Of a stretch of DNA of 64,000 bases, positions 32,492-44,911 are shown in pieces. The stretch comes from Rhyacophila brunnea (Eukaryota > Arthropoda > Insecta > Trichoptera > Rhyacophilidae). The notes beneath the pieces were generated by a model. That model did not search any database, was not told where the DNA came from, and worked only from the letters and a program-made list of their open reading frames with translations. The stretch is taken from contig JAGYXB010000456.1 of the NCBI GenBank assembly GCA_022495005.1, positions 868,001 through 932,000 on the forward strand, written 5' to 3'. Every line of letters starts with the position of its first letter. Positions within the stretch are counted from its first letter, which is position 1. Both the position numbers and the translations under genes were made by a program.

Positions 32492-32821
32492 GTGAGTAGC
32501 CATATCAATAGTTTTGTTTGTGTTTATACTGATCGATGTGAGAATGGAAAGAAACTATTATGACATATACATTGATTCAATCCGATGCTTAATCAAGATA
32601 CTATTTTTATTACATATGAATATTAAAAAATAACGTGAACTGCCGTATTCTTCGTATGCATATTACTAACCTTCATTAGATAAAATAAGTAAATAAATTT
32701 TATTTAATTTTAATATTTTAAATAAAAATTTAAATAAAATAAGTCTGAGTCATGCATTGCGATGAATTCGAAGATAATTTCTGATGGTGGTAAATATTGG
32801 TATTTGTTTCAGGCAAAGAAA

Positions 32822-33034
32822 ATGGGTGGCTGCAGATGTTCATACCAGTCCTGCACTTACGCAACAAACGGAAAAATCCACTTCTTCCATTACCCTGTCA
32901 GAGACTCACATAGATGTTCAAAATGGATAGCGAAAGCCAATCGACCAGAATTCCATAAACTGTCTGTCTCTCAACTGAAGAACAAAGTAGTATGCGAGTA
33001 TCATTTTGTCGATTCAATGTTCATGAATTATAAA
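32822..33034 (+). CDS. THAP gene coding exon 1
   Basis: 71 codons from MGGCRCSYQSC to SMFMNYK, then donor GTAAGT at 33035. The start at 32822 is preferred over an upstream in-frame ATG at 32762, because an intron acceptor separates them. Confidence 0.85.
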
Positions 33035-36000
33035 GTAAGTCTCTACCAATTATAGTCTGAGAGAGTGAATGGATAACGAACAAACCTTCTTAAAAGTCAT
33101 ATTCTGCCAACACAAAATTCCCACTAAAATATTTATTTTTACAACGTTTTTCTTAGCTCGTATTCTTATTTGTCCGGTACAAATCTTGCAATTGATTTTT
33201 AAGTAACTTCCCGACTAGCTAGACATTTGAAACTTTTAGAATATATCAGAACACGATGCCAATGCATTCTTTTAATACGTTAAGCCATCTTCAAGTAAAA
33301 TTGAATTCATTTTCAGTTAATTCTGTTTGTATGAAAAGTTATTTCGACACCATTATTGGTTGCTAGGGGTCTGGGGTCCTAGCAACTAAATTATTAATAT
33401 ATACGTGCGTTACTATGGAAATCAATATGACATGTCAAGTACAAATTTTTTTGATCGTTTAAGCTAGTCAAGTCAAGTTTATATGGTTCAAGAGAATTTA
33501 AAAACGTTGTGTAGGTATAAAAAGTTCTTTTTATCTTGTAATTATTATTTTTTATCATTGGCCCTACAACCCGATGTTGATCTTCGCCATTTTACGTAAC
33601 CTCATTACAGATTTTGGGACCACTGACTGATTCTCCTTTTGTGTTTTATTTTCTGTTAGATTGTTTACATAAGGGTTTCGAACCGTAACTGAACCGATAA
33701 CCGGAAAACCGTTATTTTTATCATAACAAAAACCGGAACCGGATCGATTTTTTTCTTCTTCAGTTTTTTCGGTTCGGTACATGTTCAAACATGTGCATTA
33801 ATATAATCTTAGTCCCCACTTCAGTTGTCCAATAATTGTCGTGAGGCATTTCAACATTATTCTCATTATTTATAATACAGTATAACCCCTATTTAATGTT
33901 TTTTAAGGGACTGAAAAAAAAAAATCTAATTGGAGGGAAAATGTAAAGGGGGGGTATTGAAAAAAAGAACATTTAAATTTTATGTTTTTAAAAAAATAAC
34001 GTTTTATTAAAAAACAACATTCAATTAAAATTTTTATTGAAAAATCGGGCCAATCACAGCGTCGCTCGCCGATCAATCACCATGTGGCCGTTCTAAAGAC
34101 ATGGAGTTTTCCTTCCAAACACCTTACGCCGTTCGAATGTCACGACCCAATCATTGTCAAGCGCGCCTAACTCGCATATTTTGAATATATCCGACGTAAA
34201 TCGCGGGAAAGAAAAATGTAAATGGGGTATTAAATGTACTGAAATACATCGGGACTGAAAAAACTACACGCGATTTCCGGGAAAACGTGAATTCCGGGCA
34301 CGTAAAAACGAGGTTATACTGTATATTATTTAAAAATTAATGGCTATGGCCGTGCGGTGCAGCATAACCATTGGTTTCAAAGTGTGATGTCTGGTTATCA
34401 TACAAGTACCATAAAATGTTCTAAATTATGGTAGAATTATTTTTAATACATTTAAAAATAATCACCCGAGAGCTAAACCGAAAATGGGAAAAACCATTAT
34501 TTTTTTCGGAACGAAAACCAAAACCGAACCGATATATATTTTTTTTTGCTTGAACCGTAACGAAAACCGAAATAAAAAAAATAACGGATCAAAGCCTTGG
34601 TTTGCGTAACTCGGTTCCTTTAAATAATAATCCTGAATAAATCGATCTGGCACTATTAAATCATGTGAATGAGGTGGGAAATTGGTATTACCAGGTTTTA
34701 AAGGTATATTCATTCAGAAATAAAAAAATTGCAGCTTCATACGATGTCATGTCGATGTAACAGCATTTTCATTTTGTTATCTTTGAAGAAAAACCGTCCA
34801 ATGATGCTGCCAGCCAAATTGCATACCATGAATGTGAAGAATGAATTCATTTTGTATTTTCCGTTCACCTCAATCGACTAAACTGTTTGGTAACAGATCG
34901 ATATGCACTTACATGAAAAACACCCCTTGTTTTTCCGGACAGGCTGCGGTTTTTTGCCTGTTTGTAGTTTACACCAATGGCTGTAATATAGGAACCATAA
35001 TAATTAAACTTCTATTAAAAACAAACATTATTTCAGCATGATCGTCTCATACACACAGCCATACCTACCGTGGAAGATAACTCGAAGGACAAAAGTGATT
35101 CCTCCTCACCAAACGAACCATATTCAAAACAAACAGACATAGAAATTGAGATTCAGGATCCATATAACTTGTTAACAGACGTCTCACCTACAGATCGCGA
35201 GGCATCCACGATGACCGTGAATGTCTCTCCAATAACTGGCTTTTCATTTATACCGCCTCATGAGAAGAGATCAAAGAATTCGGCGCCGTATATTGAGTTG
35301 CTTACTCGGCAACACAATAATCATCATTTGCCTAAACGGCCGATTGGATTTTCGAAGTCATCCATCAATAAAAAATCTGCCACAGCAGAACTCGCCGCAA
35401 TCAATAATGATAATAAAATAGTGTTACAACAACCAACCGATCACTATAATATAGAAGCAAAAGAGAATGGAGATGTTTCTCTTTCAAACGCTATTATTAT
35501 TACAGATCTTTTTAAGACCCCTCCTAAGTCCATTAAGACTGTTGACAAAAGTAAAGATACAGTAAAGGATGTAGAGATACCTAAAAGGAAATTGAACTTA
35601 AGAAAGCGAGTCATTAATGATACACTTCTATCTAAAGATAGTCCTATTGTAGAATCGGAGCCGCCTAAAAAACTTCCTGTTAAAATGAATATACTATCCG
35701 ATAATATAGTCCATGAACAAAGGAATATTGAAAATGAAAGTCACCCTATATTGTTTACAGAAAATGATGTTCCGTCACAGGTTATTGATATGAGTCAGAG
35801 TTTGCCTGTAAATGAGCCGTGTTCTCCTGTTACAATTATACATCAACAATTGATGCAGTATTCAAAACAGAAAAGTGCTCAAATGAATAATATATCAAGG
35901 AAGATTTCGGGAGATAAAATAGACGAACCGCCATCTAATTGTCGAGAAGAGATTGTACAAAAAGTTGAAAGAAAAAGACAAGACACTTTACAAAAAGTTG

Positions 36001-36278
36001 CAGAACCAAAAATACAAGAAAATTCTTTGAATAATGACTATATGAAATTGATTCATCAAAATTCGAAGGAGATTTCTGAATTGAAAGAGATTTTGCTCGG
36101 ACAGCAGGCAGGAAAGAAATATTCTAGTTTCAAAAGTAGGACTGTACAGAAATCATTTAGACCCAGAAGGTTATCAAAAGCAGGACTATATGCACAAATA
36201 GTTCCATTTCTTAGTCCTGAACTCGCTAGGATGGTCCATTCTGAGATGTTTCCTTCGACGTTGAGATATAAAATGTGA
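32822..36278 (+). CDS. THAP zinc-finger protein (two coding exons, 484 aa)
   Basis: THAP domains are C2CH zinc modules that bind DNA; such proteins usually act as nuclear regulators. Coding exons 32822-33034 and 35037-36278 join in phase 0 (GTAAGT donor, TTTCAG acceptor). Residues 1-90 carry the domain: C6 and C11 in CRCSYQSC, W35, C58 and H61 in VVCEYHF, and the closing AIPTV box, which lies in exon 2. The middle (about residues 90-400) is low-complexity and polar. Near the C-terminus is a helix-forming stretch (HQNSKEISELKEILLGQQ), as in many THAP proteins, followed by a basic segment and SPELARMVHSEMFPS. The upstream acceptor TTTGTTTCAG sits 10 bases before the ATG. The 2-kb intron holds nested transposons. 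No P-element transposase domain is attached. Orthology is not assignable. Confidence 0.85.
33141..33545. repeat. dispersed repeat, copy 1 (partner at 44495-44911)
   Basis: About 405 bp, highly similar and in the same orientation to 44495-44911. It begins ACAACGTTTTTCTTAG and, near its right end, carries the mirrored AAAAACGTTGT (to 33510), so it may be a MITE with an 11-bp terminal repeat plus flanking sequence. In the THAP intron. Confidence 0.85.
33671..34598. mobile_element. hAT-like non-autonomous element, interrupted
   Basis: Left end AAGGGTTTCGAACCGTAACT; right end, read inward, AAGGCTTTGATCCGTTATTT. Many ACCGAAACC-type motifs occur in both halves. Weakly matching flanks GTTTACAT and GTTTGCGT. 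A pogo-like MITE sits inside. In the THAP intron. Confidence 0.55.
33878..34321. mobile_element. pogo-like MITE with TA duplication
   Basis: CAGTATAACCCCTATTTAAT at the left and, inward from the right, CAGTATAACCTCGTTTTTAC; TA on both sides (33876-33877, 34322-34323). 444 bp, non-coding, nested in the element at 33671-34598. Confidence 0.85.
35037..36278 (+). CDS. THAP gene coding exon 2 (terminal)
   Basis: Begins HDRLIHTAIPTVEDNS in phase with exon 1, completing the THAP box, and stays open for 413 codons to a TGA at 36276-36278. Confidence 0.88.
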   Translation, partial: HDRLIHTAIPTVEDNSKDKSDSSSPNEPYSKQTDIEIEIQDPYNLLTDVSPTDREASTMTVNVSPITGFSFIPPHEKRSKNSAPYIELLTRQHNNHHLPKRPIGFSKSSINKKSATAELAAINNDNKIVLQQPTDHYNIEAKENGDVSLSNAIIITDLFKTPPKSIKTVDKSKDTVKDVEIPKRKLNLRKRVINDTLLSKDSPIVESEPPKKLPVKMNILSDNIVHEQRNIENESHPILFTENDVPSQVIDMSQSLPVNEPCSPVTIIHQQLMQYSKQKSAQMNNISRKISGDKIDEPPSNCREEIVQKVERKRQDTLQKVAEPKIQENSLNNDYMKLIHQNSKEISELKEILLGQQAGKKYSSFKSRTVQKSFRPRRLSKAGLYAQIVPFLSPELARMVHSEMFPSTLRYKM

Positions 36279-38430
36279 GAATGAAAAATTTTGGTAGTCC
36301 TTAACCGGTTCTAAGCCTTCGGTGAGTTTTTTCACTCTATGAAGCCGTGATCGACAGGCCACATATACAAATGTCGCGAGTTATCTTGTCCGACTTTCAA
36401 CTCAAATTACTAGTCACTGTCAATTGATTTGCATAATCTAAATAATTAAACACAAAGTGACATCTGTTTGAATAATCATAAAATCTAAGCCACAAATCAT
36501 CGATATTATAGCGATTTTAGTAAGACTACACTTTACATTCAATTTATGTCGTTAAAAATCTGTGGCCTGTCAGATACTGCCATAGTAATATCGTGAGGCA
36601 TAGAAAAGGTTAAAATGTGTAAGTATGAAAATCATATATTGAGGCGAAGTGTAGTGCTATTGTAATTCTAGTAGGAGCATCTATAGATCCACCATTATAA
36701 GTTATCTGCTGAGTGAGGACGCCACATGCTAACATTTGATATATTGTCATTCAATACTTTTTATACTGCGTTGAGCTTAGTTCTAAATTCGAACACCGGA
36801 CTAATTATGATGATACATCTATACTCTATAGTAACAATACAATGTTTGTAATTTAATACAATATATTGATAATTTACATTTGAAATTGTTGTAATCAGTA
36901 CATAATATAATATCTTAATATCTGAAAAGATAACTAATGATATTTTTTAATTCAAAGATAAACTTACAATTTAAAAAAAACTGTACTAACTGAAGGTTCT
37001 CCTATTATTATTATATATTATTCTTTTTATCATTCAAATGTAGTTTAATAAGTTCTTTCGAAAAAACATTTTTTAGGATATATAAGTAATTACGTTAACT
37101 TTAAATAACGTCGATATACACACATTAACGAAAACACAATGACAGTAAAACTGCCAATTAGTGATGTCACGCCATTTTATATTCTTGTGCGCGCGCACCT
37201 TTTGCACCGATGGTGTCAGCTGGATTGTTTCAATCTTATTTCGCCATTCGTTATTAAACCGATCAACAAGTAAATAGCTAATAAGGATTTGTGACATCTT
37301 TTGCATCAGGCTCGGATGTATTTATAGTAAAATTATTGTATATGTGTTATGGATTATTCAAGAATCTCTTTATTTATGAAACAATATTTTAAAGATAACA
37401 ATAATCTGTATAGCAGACACCCTTCAACTAATGCATATTTAATGAACTACATATTTCTTTTATTCAACGAATAAGACACGATTTGAGAATGTAACATTCT
37501 ATATATTGAACATAAATCATTTGAAAACATCACATGCATATACACACTAGAAAAAATCTTTTTGTAGTAAAACAATTCACGAATGAAGCAGTGAAAAACA
37601 CCGCTTTAACTGAAGCACGTACAATTTTTAGTTTTACAGGAGATATTGTGTGTATAGAGCTTCGAACGAAATGGATACGTGCGAGTGAGAAAGCATTCAG
37701 CATGCTTATACCTCATGTGCATGGACATGAGGAAGATAGAAAGTAAACATGCCAAAACGGAACGTTTGTGAAATTATATAACATTTTTATCCATCGCATC
37801 ATCATCATTTTATCCGCCCTCCAGGACTTGAACCTGTATCTGCTGGATTGGCGCCAGTGTGCTTTTCCAATTATTAAGCTATGGGCATTCTACTTAATTA
37901 TGATGATTTTAACTAGTAGTGTTGTTACATGAAATGCTTATCGAATTGCATTATTATGTATGTTTAATGCATATTTTATATAATATTTTTTTGAATTGCG
38001 AGTTTATCTTTAAATTTAAAAAAAAATATAATTCTTTAAAAGGTTTTTGATTATGTATTGATTAATAAAAACAGTTTAAATGTAAATTATTAGTACATTG
38101 TATTTAATTGTTTGCTTCTTGTTCTGTCACTAGATGCCCCCTGGTAGCACTACAATCATTCTTAAGATTTATAATATTTATTTTAAAACTTTTTGATTTT
38201 CTTTGAAGTTTGTTCGACAATTATTTATTAATATTTCATCTGCATGTGTGTTGTTAATATGAAAATGTCGCTAAGAATACTTTTTCTGTTTTTAATAAAC
38301 TGTTTATAATGAATTTTTTGTTTAGATGATATTTTTTTCAATATTCCTAACCTTATGTAACACAACTAAAGTTATAATATTATAAAAATATTTTATATGT
38401 TACTACCTCCCTCATTATATCATAATAGCC
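36279..38430. other. downstream of the THAP gene, no gene recognised
   Basis: AT-rich. An open frame of 70 codons at 37534-37746 has no recognisable domain. A CG-alternating patch GTGCGCGCGCAC lies near 37187. The THAP 3' UTR must lie at the left end, but its end is not clear. Confidence 0.4.
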
Positions 38431-38721
38431 AATTTACACATGCATGGATTTACTGCCGGCAGTACGTATTGTCATGCAAGTTGCAAAACTGCGTGTATGG
38501 ATCAAAACACGTTTGCGACATCTGAATTTTCACGCTGGTGGCAAATATACAAAATATACCGCTCAGCACTCAAAACGTAGTACGCAACAACAGTGAACGC
38601 CTCTTACCGACACTTGATAAATGCGACAATCAACGCGACAATTAGCATTTGTAAGCAGTCATTATTGCGAAAATTTTATTGGAATGCTATTGCTGGCAGT
38701 AAATCCATGCATATGTACAGG
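38431..38721. mobile_element. MITE of the GTAAATCCATGC-end family, copy A
   Basis: Left end ACACATGCATGGATTTACTG, right end CAGTAAATCCATGCATATGT: near-perfect inverted termini. About 290 bp, non-coding. Confidence 0.75.
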
Positions 38722-39045
38722 CTAACCAGCCAATGTGCAACCAATAAGCAAGTCATTATCACCATCATCAGGAGCACAACAACTCTCTCCGCCTATCCTT
38801 ACCTGTACCGATGTCCAATTTAGGTACAGATTCTCATAGTGTGGCAGGCAGGCATATATTTTGTTTCAACCTCATCTATATATCAATAAATTTCAACTCT
38901 TCGTGGTCCGGTAGAGCTCTAAAATTGGTATTGAAATTAAAAACTAAATACTTAGCCTAAAACTCAGAGGAGTAGCTGGGTGTTTATGCGGCGAGGCAGT
39001 AATAAAAAATGCACCTCTTACGTGATACAAAACTTGCGTTGGTAT

Positions 39046-39563
39046 CAGTGGTGAAGGGTGTAGGTAGGCTGTCGACATAAATAGTGCACACTAAACTTAG
39101 TCAGTCATACTAATTATATATTTTCATCGAACAAAGAATACAATTCGGAGATGGTGCTGGTTAGTTTTTCAAATTCAATATAACCCTGTCTAAACCAAAC
39201 CATAATGGTTTAAGTTTGCTATGAGCGATCTGACAAAAATAATAGTGCACACCTTTTCATAAATATTTGTTTCGTTGAATTTAGAATACATATTACTTGG
39301 TGTTGCTTAGTTTTTTTAAAATTCAGCACAGCCTAACCAAACCATAATCGATAGAAAATATTCTTTCAAATATTTCTTGACTATTATCTACTATGGTTTG
39401 TATTATGCAGGCTTTAATTGAATTTTAAAAACTTACAATAATGTTTGTACTACATATTGTAGTCTTAGTTCAATGAAATTAAATAAGTTTCACCGACAAA
39501 ATTTAGTTTAGTGTGCACCACTTATGTCAGATCTTAACAGCCTACCTCTACCCTTCGCCACTG
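39046..39563. mobile_element. hAT-like MITE, 518 bp
   Basis: Starts CAGTGGTGAAGGGTGTAGGT and ends in the reverse complement of CAGTGGCGAAGGGTAGAGGT. The shared line GTGCACACTAAACT occurs close to both ends. A right-end fragment of the same family is at 63648-63707. Confidence 0.8.
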
Positions 39564-40867
39564 TTACCTATGCATACTTTTACCTATACTACCCATAAAT
39601 ACTAAATTCATCTTTGTTTGATTACCATTAACAAATTTAAATTTTACAGATATATAACTCATGATGTAAGTTTTTAATAAATACACAGTCCCCTAAAACT
39701 GAAGACAAAATTCAAGGATCCATGATTTTTTGTAGTATAAAAAGCATAGCACTCTTCATATTATGATACTTGCTAACAAGTAAAAAATTGTAAATTTTCA
39801 ACAAAAAGTGTAATAACCAGAGAAAACTAATAAGTAATCAATAAAAATAATGATTGATATATTTTACTTCAAGACCATTTACGCCACAGGCGATTTTTTT
39901 AACAATAATCATAAGAATATTCTTTCTCCCCATAATTTGATCATTTCAGGATTATACTTTCCTTTCACTATTTACGTTTTCTACTAAAATTTCTAACGAT
40001 CTGGAAACATTACTCTGATGTCTGTGAATAGTTTAGGATCAATACCATGTAGGGCGAATTCTCAGAATGGAAGTTATTGGCTGCTCGTTTATATTAAACT
40101 TCATTTCTCTTGATATCGATTTCAGTAAGCACAAAGGTCGCCTTACATTATTTTTTTCACTAAGTGCACAACTGTAAACTGTATTGTTGATTTTTTCAAG
40201 GTTGAGAGATATTTCTCAGGTCCATAAAAAAACTTTGCAAACACTGCGCAGCCTCCTTTGTGAAGCTATGGCCTAATGTGTGCAATGACACTAATGTTTT
40301 TGTTGCTGCCTTTTCTTTAATATTTTTCTGAAAAATGTTTTGTTGACCGGTGATTCTGAATATGTTTATATTAAATTATCACTAGTTTTCGACATACAAA
40401 ATCTGACAAGTTTTATTTTTATAATGAAAATCCATTTCTGCTCGGGTGCCCTGCTTGCCCACTGCTTGTTATGACACTGCTAAAACTAATCGTCAATACG
40501 CAATTTTTAAGAGGTCTTGTGTTAAAATATTCAAAGAAAAAATTCTCCATAATTATAACGACGAGTCAACCTAGGTCTGAATGACCAGTCCAGTCAACAG
40601 TAATTCTGAAAATCCACAGCAAACAGCAAAGTAAGCGGGTAAGACACGACTATATTCCATTCCATTGTACTGTATGTGGCCAGAATTGTTATCATGTCAT
40701 GCGTGCTCACATCCTAGAACCACCAGAAGAATCAATAATGAAAACTGACAACCTACAAAAACATTGTTTTAATTAGTCATTTGTAGGCCGCTTCCAAAAT
40801 CCTCCCAAGCATCTTGATGATATGTTGATTGATGTTGATGACGAGATGTGAGGTTGTCAATTTATAC
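39564..40867. other. non-coding stretch, no gene recognised
   Basis: No intact frame. A minus-strand stretch near 40210-40310 reads like decayed coding (KAATKTLVSLHTLGHSF), family unknown; possibly an old transposase. Confidence 0.35.
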
Positions 40868-41099
40868 TACTATCTGACAGGTCGTATTGAAAATCGGTTC
40901 AGCTCAAAATGAGTAGTTCGTTTTTTTAGCGCCATGTTTGCCTCTATTATAGCTCTCCTGCGCAGGCGCAGTTTGAAAATAATCTTACTTGCGCGTTGAA
41001 TTCGGAACCTTCCAAATTTGTGTGATTCATGCACGCAATCTTGCCAACTGCAGGATAATACCCCGTTTCCCCATACATTTTCTTACTGTGCACAGTAAA
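40868..41099. mobile_element. MITE of the GTAAATCCATGC-end family, copy D (partial)
   Basis: Shares AAAATCGGTT, TGCGCAGGCGCAG, TTCATGCA-type and GATAATACCCCGTTT lines with copy B at 43511-43938, but the left third is missing. Confidence 0.6.
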
Positions 41100-43510
41100 T
41101 CATATAAAAATAAAACAAAATTTCAAATAGTTTTATAGTGTATTTATATTGGATAGGTACTTAAATTCATACGATTTGGGATATAATAATAATAGTAACA
41201 CGGATATGAGTTAATATTATTATCTAGTAAGTTTGAAATCAATTTTAATACTTAATATACAATCAGAAACAGATGCTTTCTTTCATTATATGATATGGTC
41301 AAATAATAAATCCCCATACATAATATATTAAATAAACAGTCTGAGAAGTTTTGACATTTGTTTTTTTGAATTGACATGGATTGATATGAATGTTTTTGGG
41401 TAATTGTCAAAATAAAATGTTATAATAACGATTAAAAGTGTAATAAGTACTGATTTCAAGTTAGATTAACGTAACAACAAAATTTATTTGACATTGTAGG
41501 CATCATTACGGTCGATGGTTTGCTTCAAAATAGTGATTATTTTAATGGGGATTTGACTTGTAAAAAAATATAACATGTTTTACAAGCTTACTTCATACAT
41601 AATATAAAGTATAATATTTTTTTATTATCATTTCAAAAACATTTTTTAATACATTCAATGGTATAATATTAGAGAATTATTTTTCCACAAGAATTTACAG
41701 CTACACATTTATACTTATTTTGAGAATATTTATAAAAATTATTTCCTATTCTAGGGAAACATAAAAAGAATATAATAAAATGGTCCATTATTCTTTATTC
41801 ATTCACGAATGTCATGAGTTAAACTAATAGTGTGTTAGCCGGCTCTCGCATGTAAACTCGCCTCGTCTGCCGCACAGCCATAAATCAAACCTTCCAAGAA
41901 CGGTGATCCTGTGATGCATATGAAGACCGCGTAGATCTACTTAGCAACAGTTGAAATGTATAGATATTTGAATGCGGCAATCGGCGAGCCGTTATAGGAA
42001 TGACCAATTCGTAGGTGCTTATATGCCACCTGGTGTTATTAACTCTGAGCCCGAAAAGCATGCAACTTGGCAATTGGAACGGCAGATGTTTTTTTTCAAA
42101 TTAAACAGTCGTATTCGATTAATCTGTGGTGCTCCATTTGGCAACTTGTGTTTTGTGAATAACGATGATGTCATATCGACACATAGACAAGACTAGTTTT
42201 GATGTGAGACCCGGCTTATTGAAAAAATAAACATTTAAGGTTCAAATATATTATGATCACGTTATGTGCTGCCACTAAGTGAAAAAAGTGTGTAATGTTG
42301 TTTTTCTTGGTATTTAAAATGTTATCCGACTGATGCTCCCATCCCGTAACACATTTTAAATGAATATTGTCAGCAAAATCTACCGTGATCACCAGAACAA
42401 TAATGAGGTCACCTCACCCATACCGCGCTACATCGACACCTGCATGACTCAATGAACGTTTTTTATCATTTTTATCAATCGCGTATTCTATGTTTTTTGT
42501 GGTTTTCTCTATGGATTTTCCATTAAATTATCTATGGTCTGCAGGTTGGGCTTTATTCGAAATAATGGATGCAATATCGCAAGTAATTTTAACATACTCA
42601 CACATAGAAACTGTTAAAATTAGCATGAATAATAATTAAAAAACTAACACATTAGAGTTGGCACTCTCTATCATTGAATTTATAGAGATAGTGATCATTT
42701 AAAATATTCTGCGGAATGACGAAACCATAGACTTAATTTGTCGCCATATCAGCATGTGACAGTAAGTAATGTGATCATAATGTATTTGAACCTTTAAAGT
42801 TGTATCTTACATGCAACCATAGTGGCAAAAAATGTTCCCTTCATATCTCCTTACATAATAAACTATTGCATTCAGTTTTCTAACTAATTATTAAAAATTT
42901 AAGTCATTCAATATAATTTTGAATAATTATAATTTATTATCATAATATAATAAAATTTCGTGAAATGAATACTTAGTTAAAAGTTTACCTGGCCTTATGA
43001 TTTAAAAAAATATTTATAAATATTTACACTGATTGAGCAATTGACTGAGTTGATAATAAGACTTTTTATAAGACTTCAAAATCAGAAATACAATATATTA
43101 ATATAATCTACACACACGTATTAAACTACAAGAAAGATAGATTTGTGAAAGATTATTTTGTATTTTACACCATAACTGGGAATACATTTTAATTGATTAA
43201 TAAATCTGTACATCTGAAGTAACTAAAAGGTCGGGTGTCAGTTTTTTATTAAAATGAGTTATGTAGTCATTCTTAACTTACTTTTATCTTCATATTTGTA
43301 AATAATGGATACCCTAAAATTTAAAGTCCTAATTAAACCAGCAGACTCGCAGACCGAACAAGATTCAACAATCGTCTTGACTTTGAATAGCAATTACACA
43401 GAACGATTCAGTTACCAACTCGATAGTGTTGGCGCTTGATATGATTGGTTCATATTATTCTAGTGTTACAATTAATACCTAATAAATACACTAAACAGTT
43501 TCCCTCATAG
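41100..43510. other. non-coding stretch, no gene recognised
   Basis: AT-rich throughout. Two opposed short frames around 41885-42196 overlap each other and show no domain. Nothing else is supportable. Confidence 0.45.
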
Positions 43511-43938
43511 CGCCTGTCCACGTGGATGGATTTACTTGCAGCAATAGTGTGTATTTTAAACTATCGCCATAATAACTGTTTTCACGTAAAAGTTCTAACT
43601 ATCTCGCCAATTTCATTTTTCAAGAGTAAGCGAGACGCAATATTGTCATTTTATAGTACTATTTAACAGGGTGTGAAAATCGGTTAACCTCAAAATGAGT
43701 CAGCGTGGCGGTGTAGGTCGTTTTTATACCGGCAGGTTTGCCACTATTGTTCTACTGCGCAGGCGCAGATATCGAACAAACCAACTGTTGCATGAAAATT
43801 CAGAAGCTTCCGAATTTTTTTGACTCATGCAAGCAATATTGCAACTTGCATGATAATACATGTTAACATGTGCATTTTCTTGTTATGGCTGCGATAATAC
43901 GTACTGTCAGCAGTAAATACATGCACGTGTAAACGGGG
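43511..43938. mobile_element. MITE of the GTAAATCCATGC-end family, copy B
   Basis: Left end CACGTGGATGGATTTACTTG; right end, inward, ACACGTGCATGTATTTACTG. About 430 bp. Contains TGCGCAGGCGCAG, shared with copy D. Confidence 0.7.
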
Positions 43939-44094
43939 TATTATGTATTATGTTAATTGGAGATAATATTTAGGTAACAAGTATCTGATTGTATTTACTA
44001 GGGTATTATTTTTGTTTTGTATTATATTATTGTCTGTTAAAATATGAATAAAATCAGACAGTCTTCATTATGTAAACATTAAATTTGTGTTGTT

Positions 44095-44277
44095 ATGTCA
44101 AATGTAAGACAGGACCCGCCACGTGTGGCCACACTCGAAAGCTCAAGATTAATCTTCGACACAACCATGCCCAAAAATAGTAATTGTTCCAATTTGGTCA
44201 TGACTCCAGGGAACGACTCAAAAGTGACTTTTCACAATTCGTGGCGATCGTTGCAGACAGTCGGGCCAGACAGTTGA
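44095..44277 (+). other. 60-codon open frame, unassigned
   Basis: Encodes a serine- and asparagine-rich peptide (FDTTMPKNSNCSNLVMTPGN, then FHNSWRSLQTVGPDS). The opposite strand is also nearly open. No promoter, splice or domain evidence; it may belong to a dispersed repeat. Confidence 0.25.
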
Positions 44278-44494
44278 TCTGAGAATCTGTCAATGTAATT
44301 TGAACCTAAATAATTGTATAAAGTCAGCGATACCCATAGGTATTTTACAAGTTAATGTTCTGAAGTTCAGATAGTTAAAAGCCTAGTAATATTCTATTAG
44401 TAACAAGAAAAATAGAATAATATAGAGAAAAAAATACATCAATTTAACAGTTGAGTATGTGCCGAAACAGATGCATTATTTTACATATCATTTT

Positions 44495-44911
44495 ACAACG
44501 TTTTTCTTAGCTCGTATTCTTATTAGTTCGGTGGTTCTTTGTCCGGTACAAATCTTGCAATCGATTTTTAACTAACTTCCCGACTAGCTAGACATTTGAA
44601 ACTTTTAGAATATATCAGAACACGATGCCAATGCATTTTTTTTTTACTTTTAGCCATCTTTAAGTAGAATTGAATTCATTTTCAGTTAATTCTGTTTTGT
44701 ATGAAAAGTTATTTCGACACTATTATCAGTTGCTAGGGGCTGGGGTCATAGCAACTAAATTATTAATATATACGTGCGTTACTATGGAAATCAATATGAC
44801 ACGTCAAGTACAAATTTTTTTGATCGTTTAAGCTAGCCAAGTCAAATTTATATGGTTCAACAGAATTTAAAAACGTTGTATATAAAAAGTTCTTTTTATC
44901 TTGTAGTTATT
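44495..44911. repeat. dispersed repeat, copy 2 (partner at 33141-33545)
   Basis: Begins ACAACGTTTTTCTTAG and has AAAAACGTTGT ending at 44879. It carries a 17-base extra word (AGTTCGGTGGTTCTTTG region) and a few indels relative to the copy in the THAP intron. Confidence 0.85.

Noticed and set aside
32762..32821. Upstream in-frame ATG for the THAP protein
   Set aside because: A strong intron acceptor (TTTGTTTCAG) lies between it and MGGC, which is the usual THAP start.
37534..37746. Possible small gene (70 codons)
   Set aside because: No domain, splice site, promoter or codon bias that separates it from chance in this AT-rich region.
41885..42196. Opposed short frames as a gene pair
   Set aside because: They overlap on opposite strands with no conserved domain or regulatory signal.
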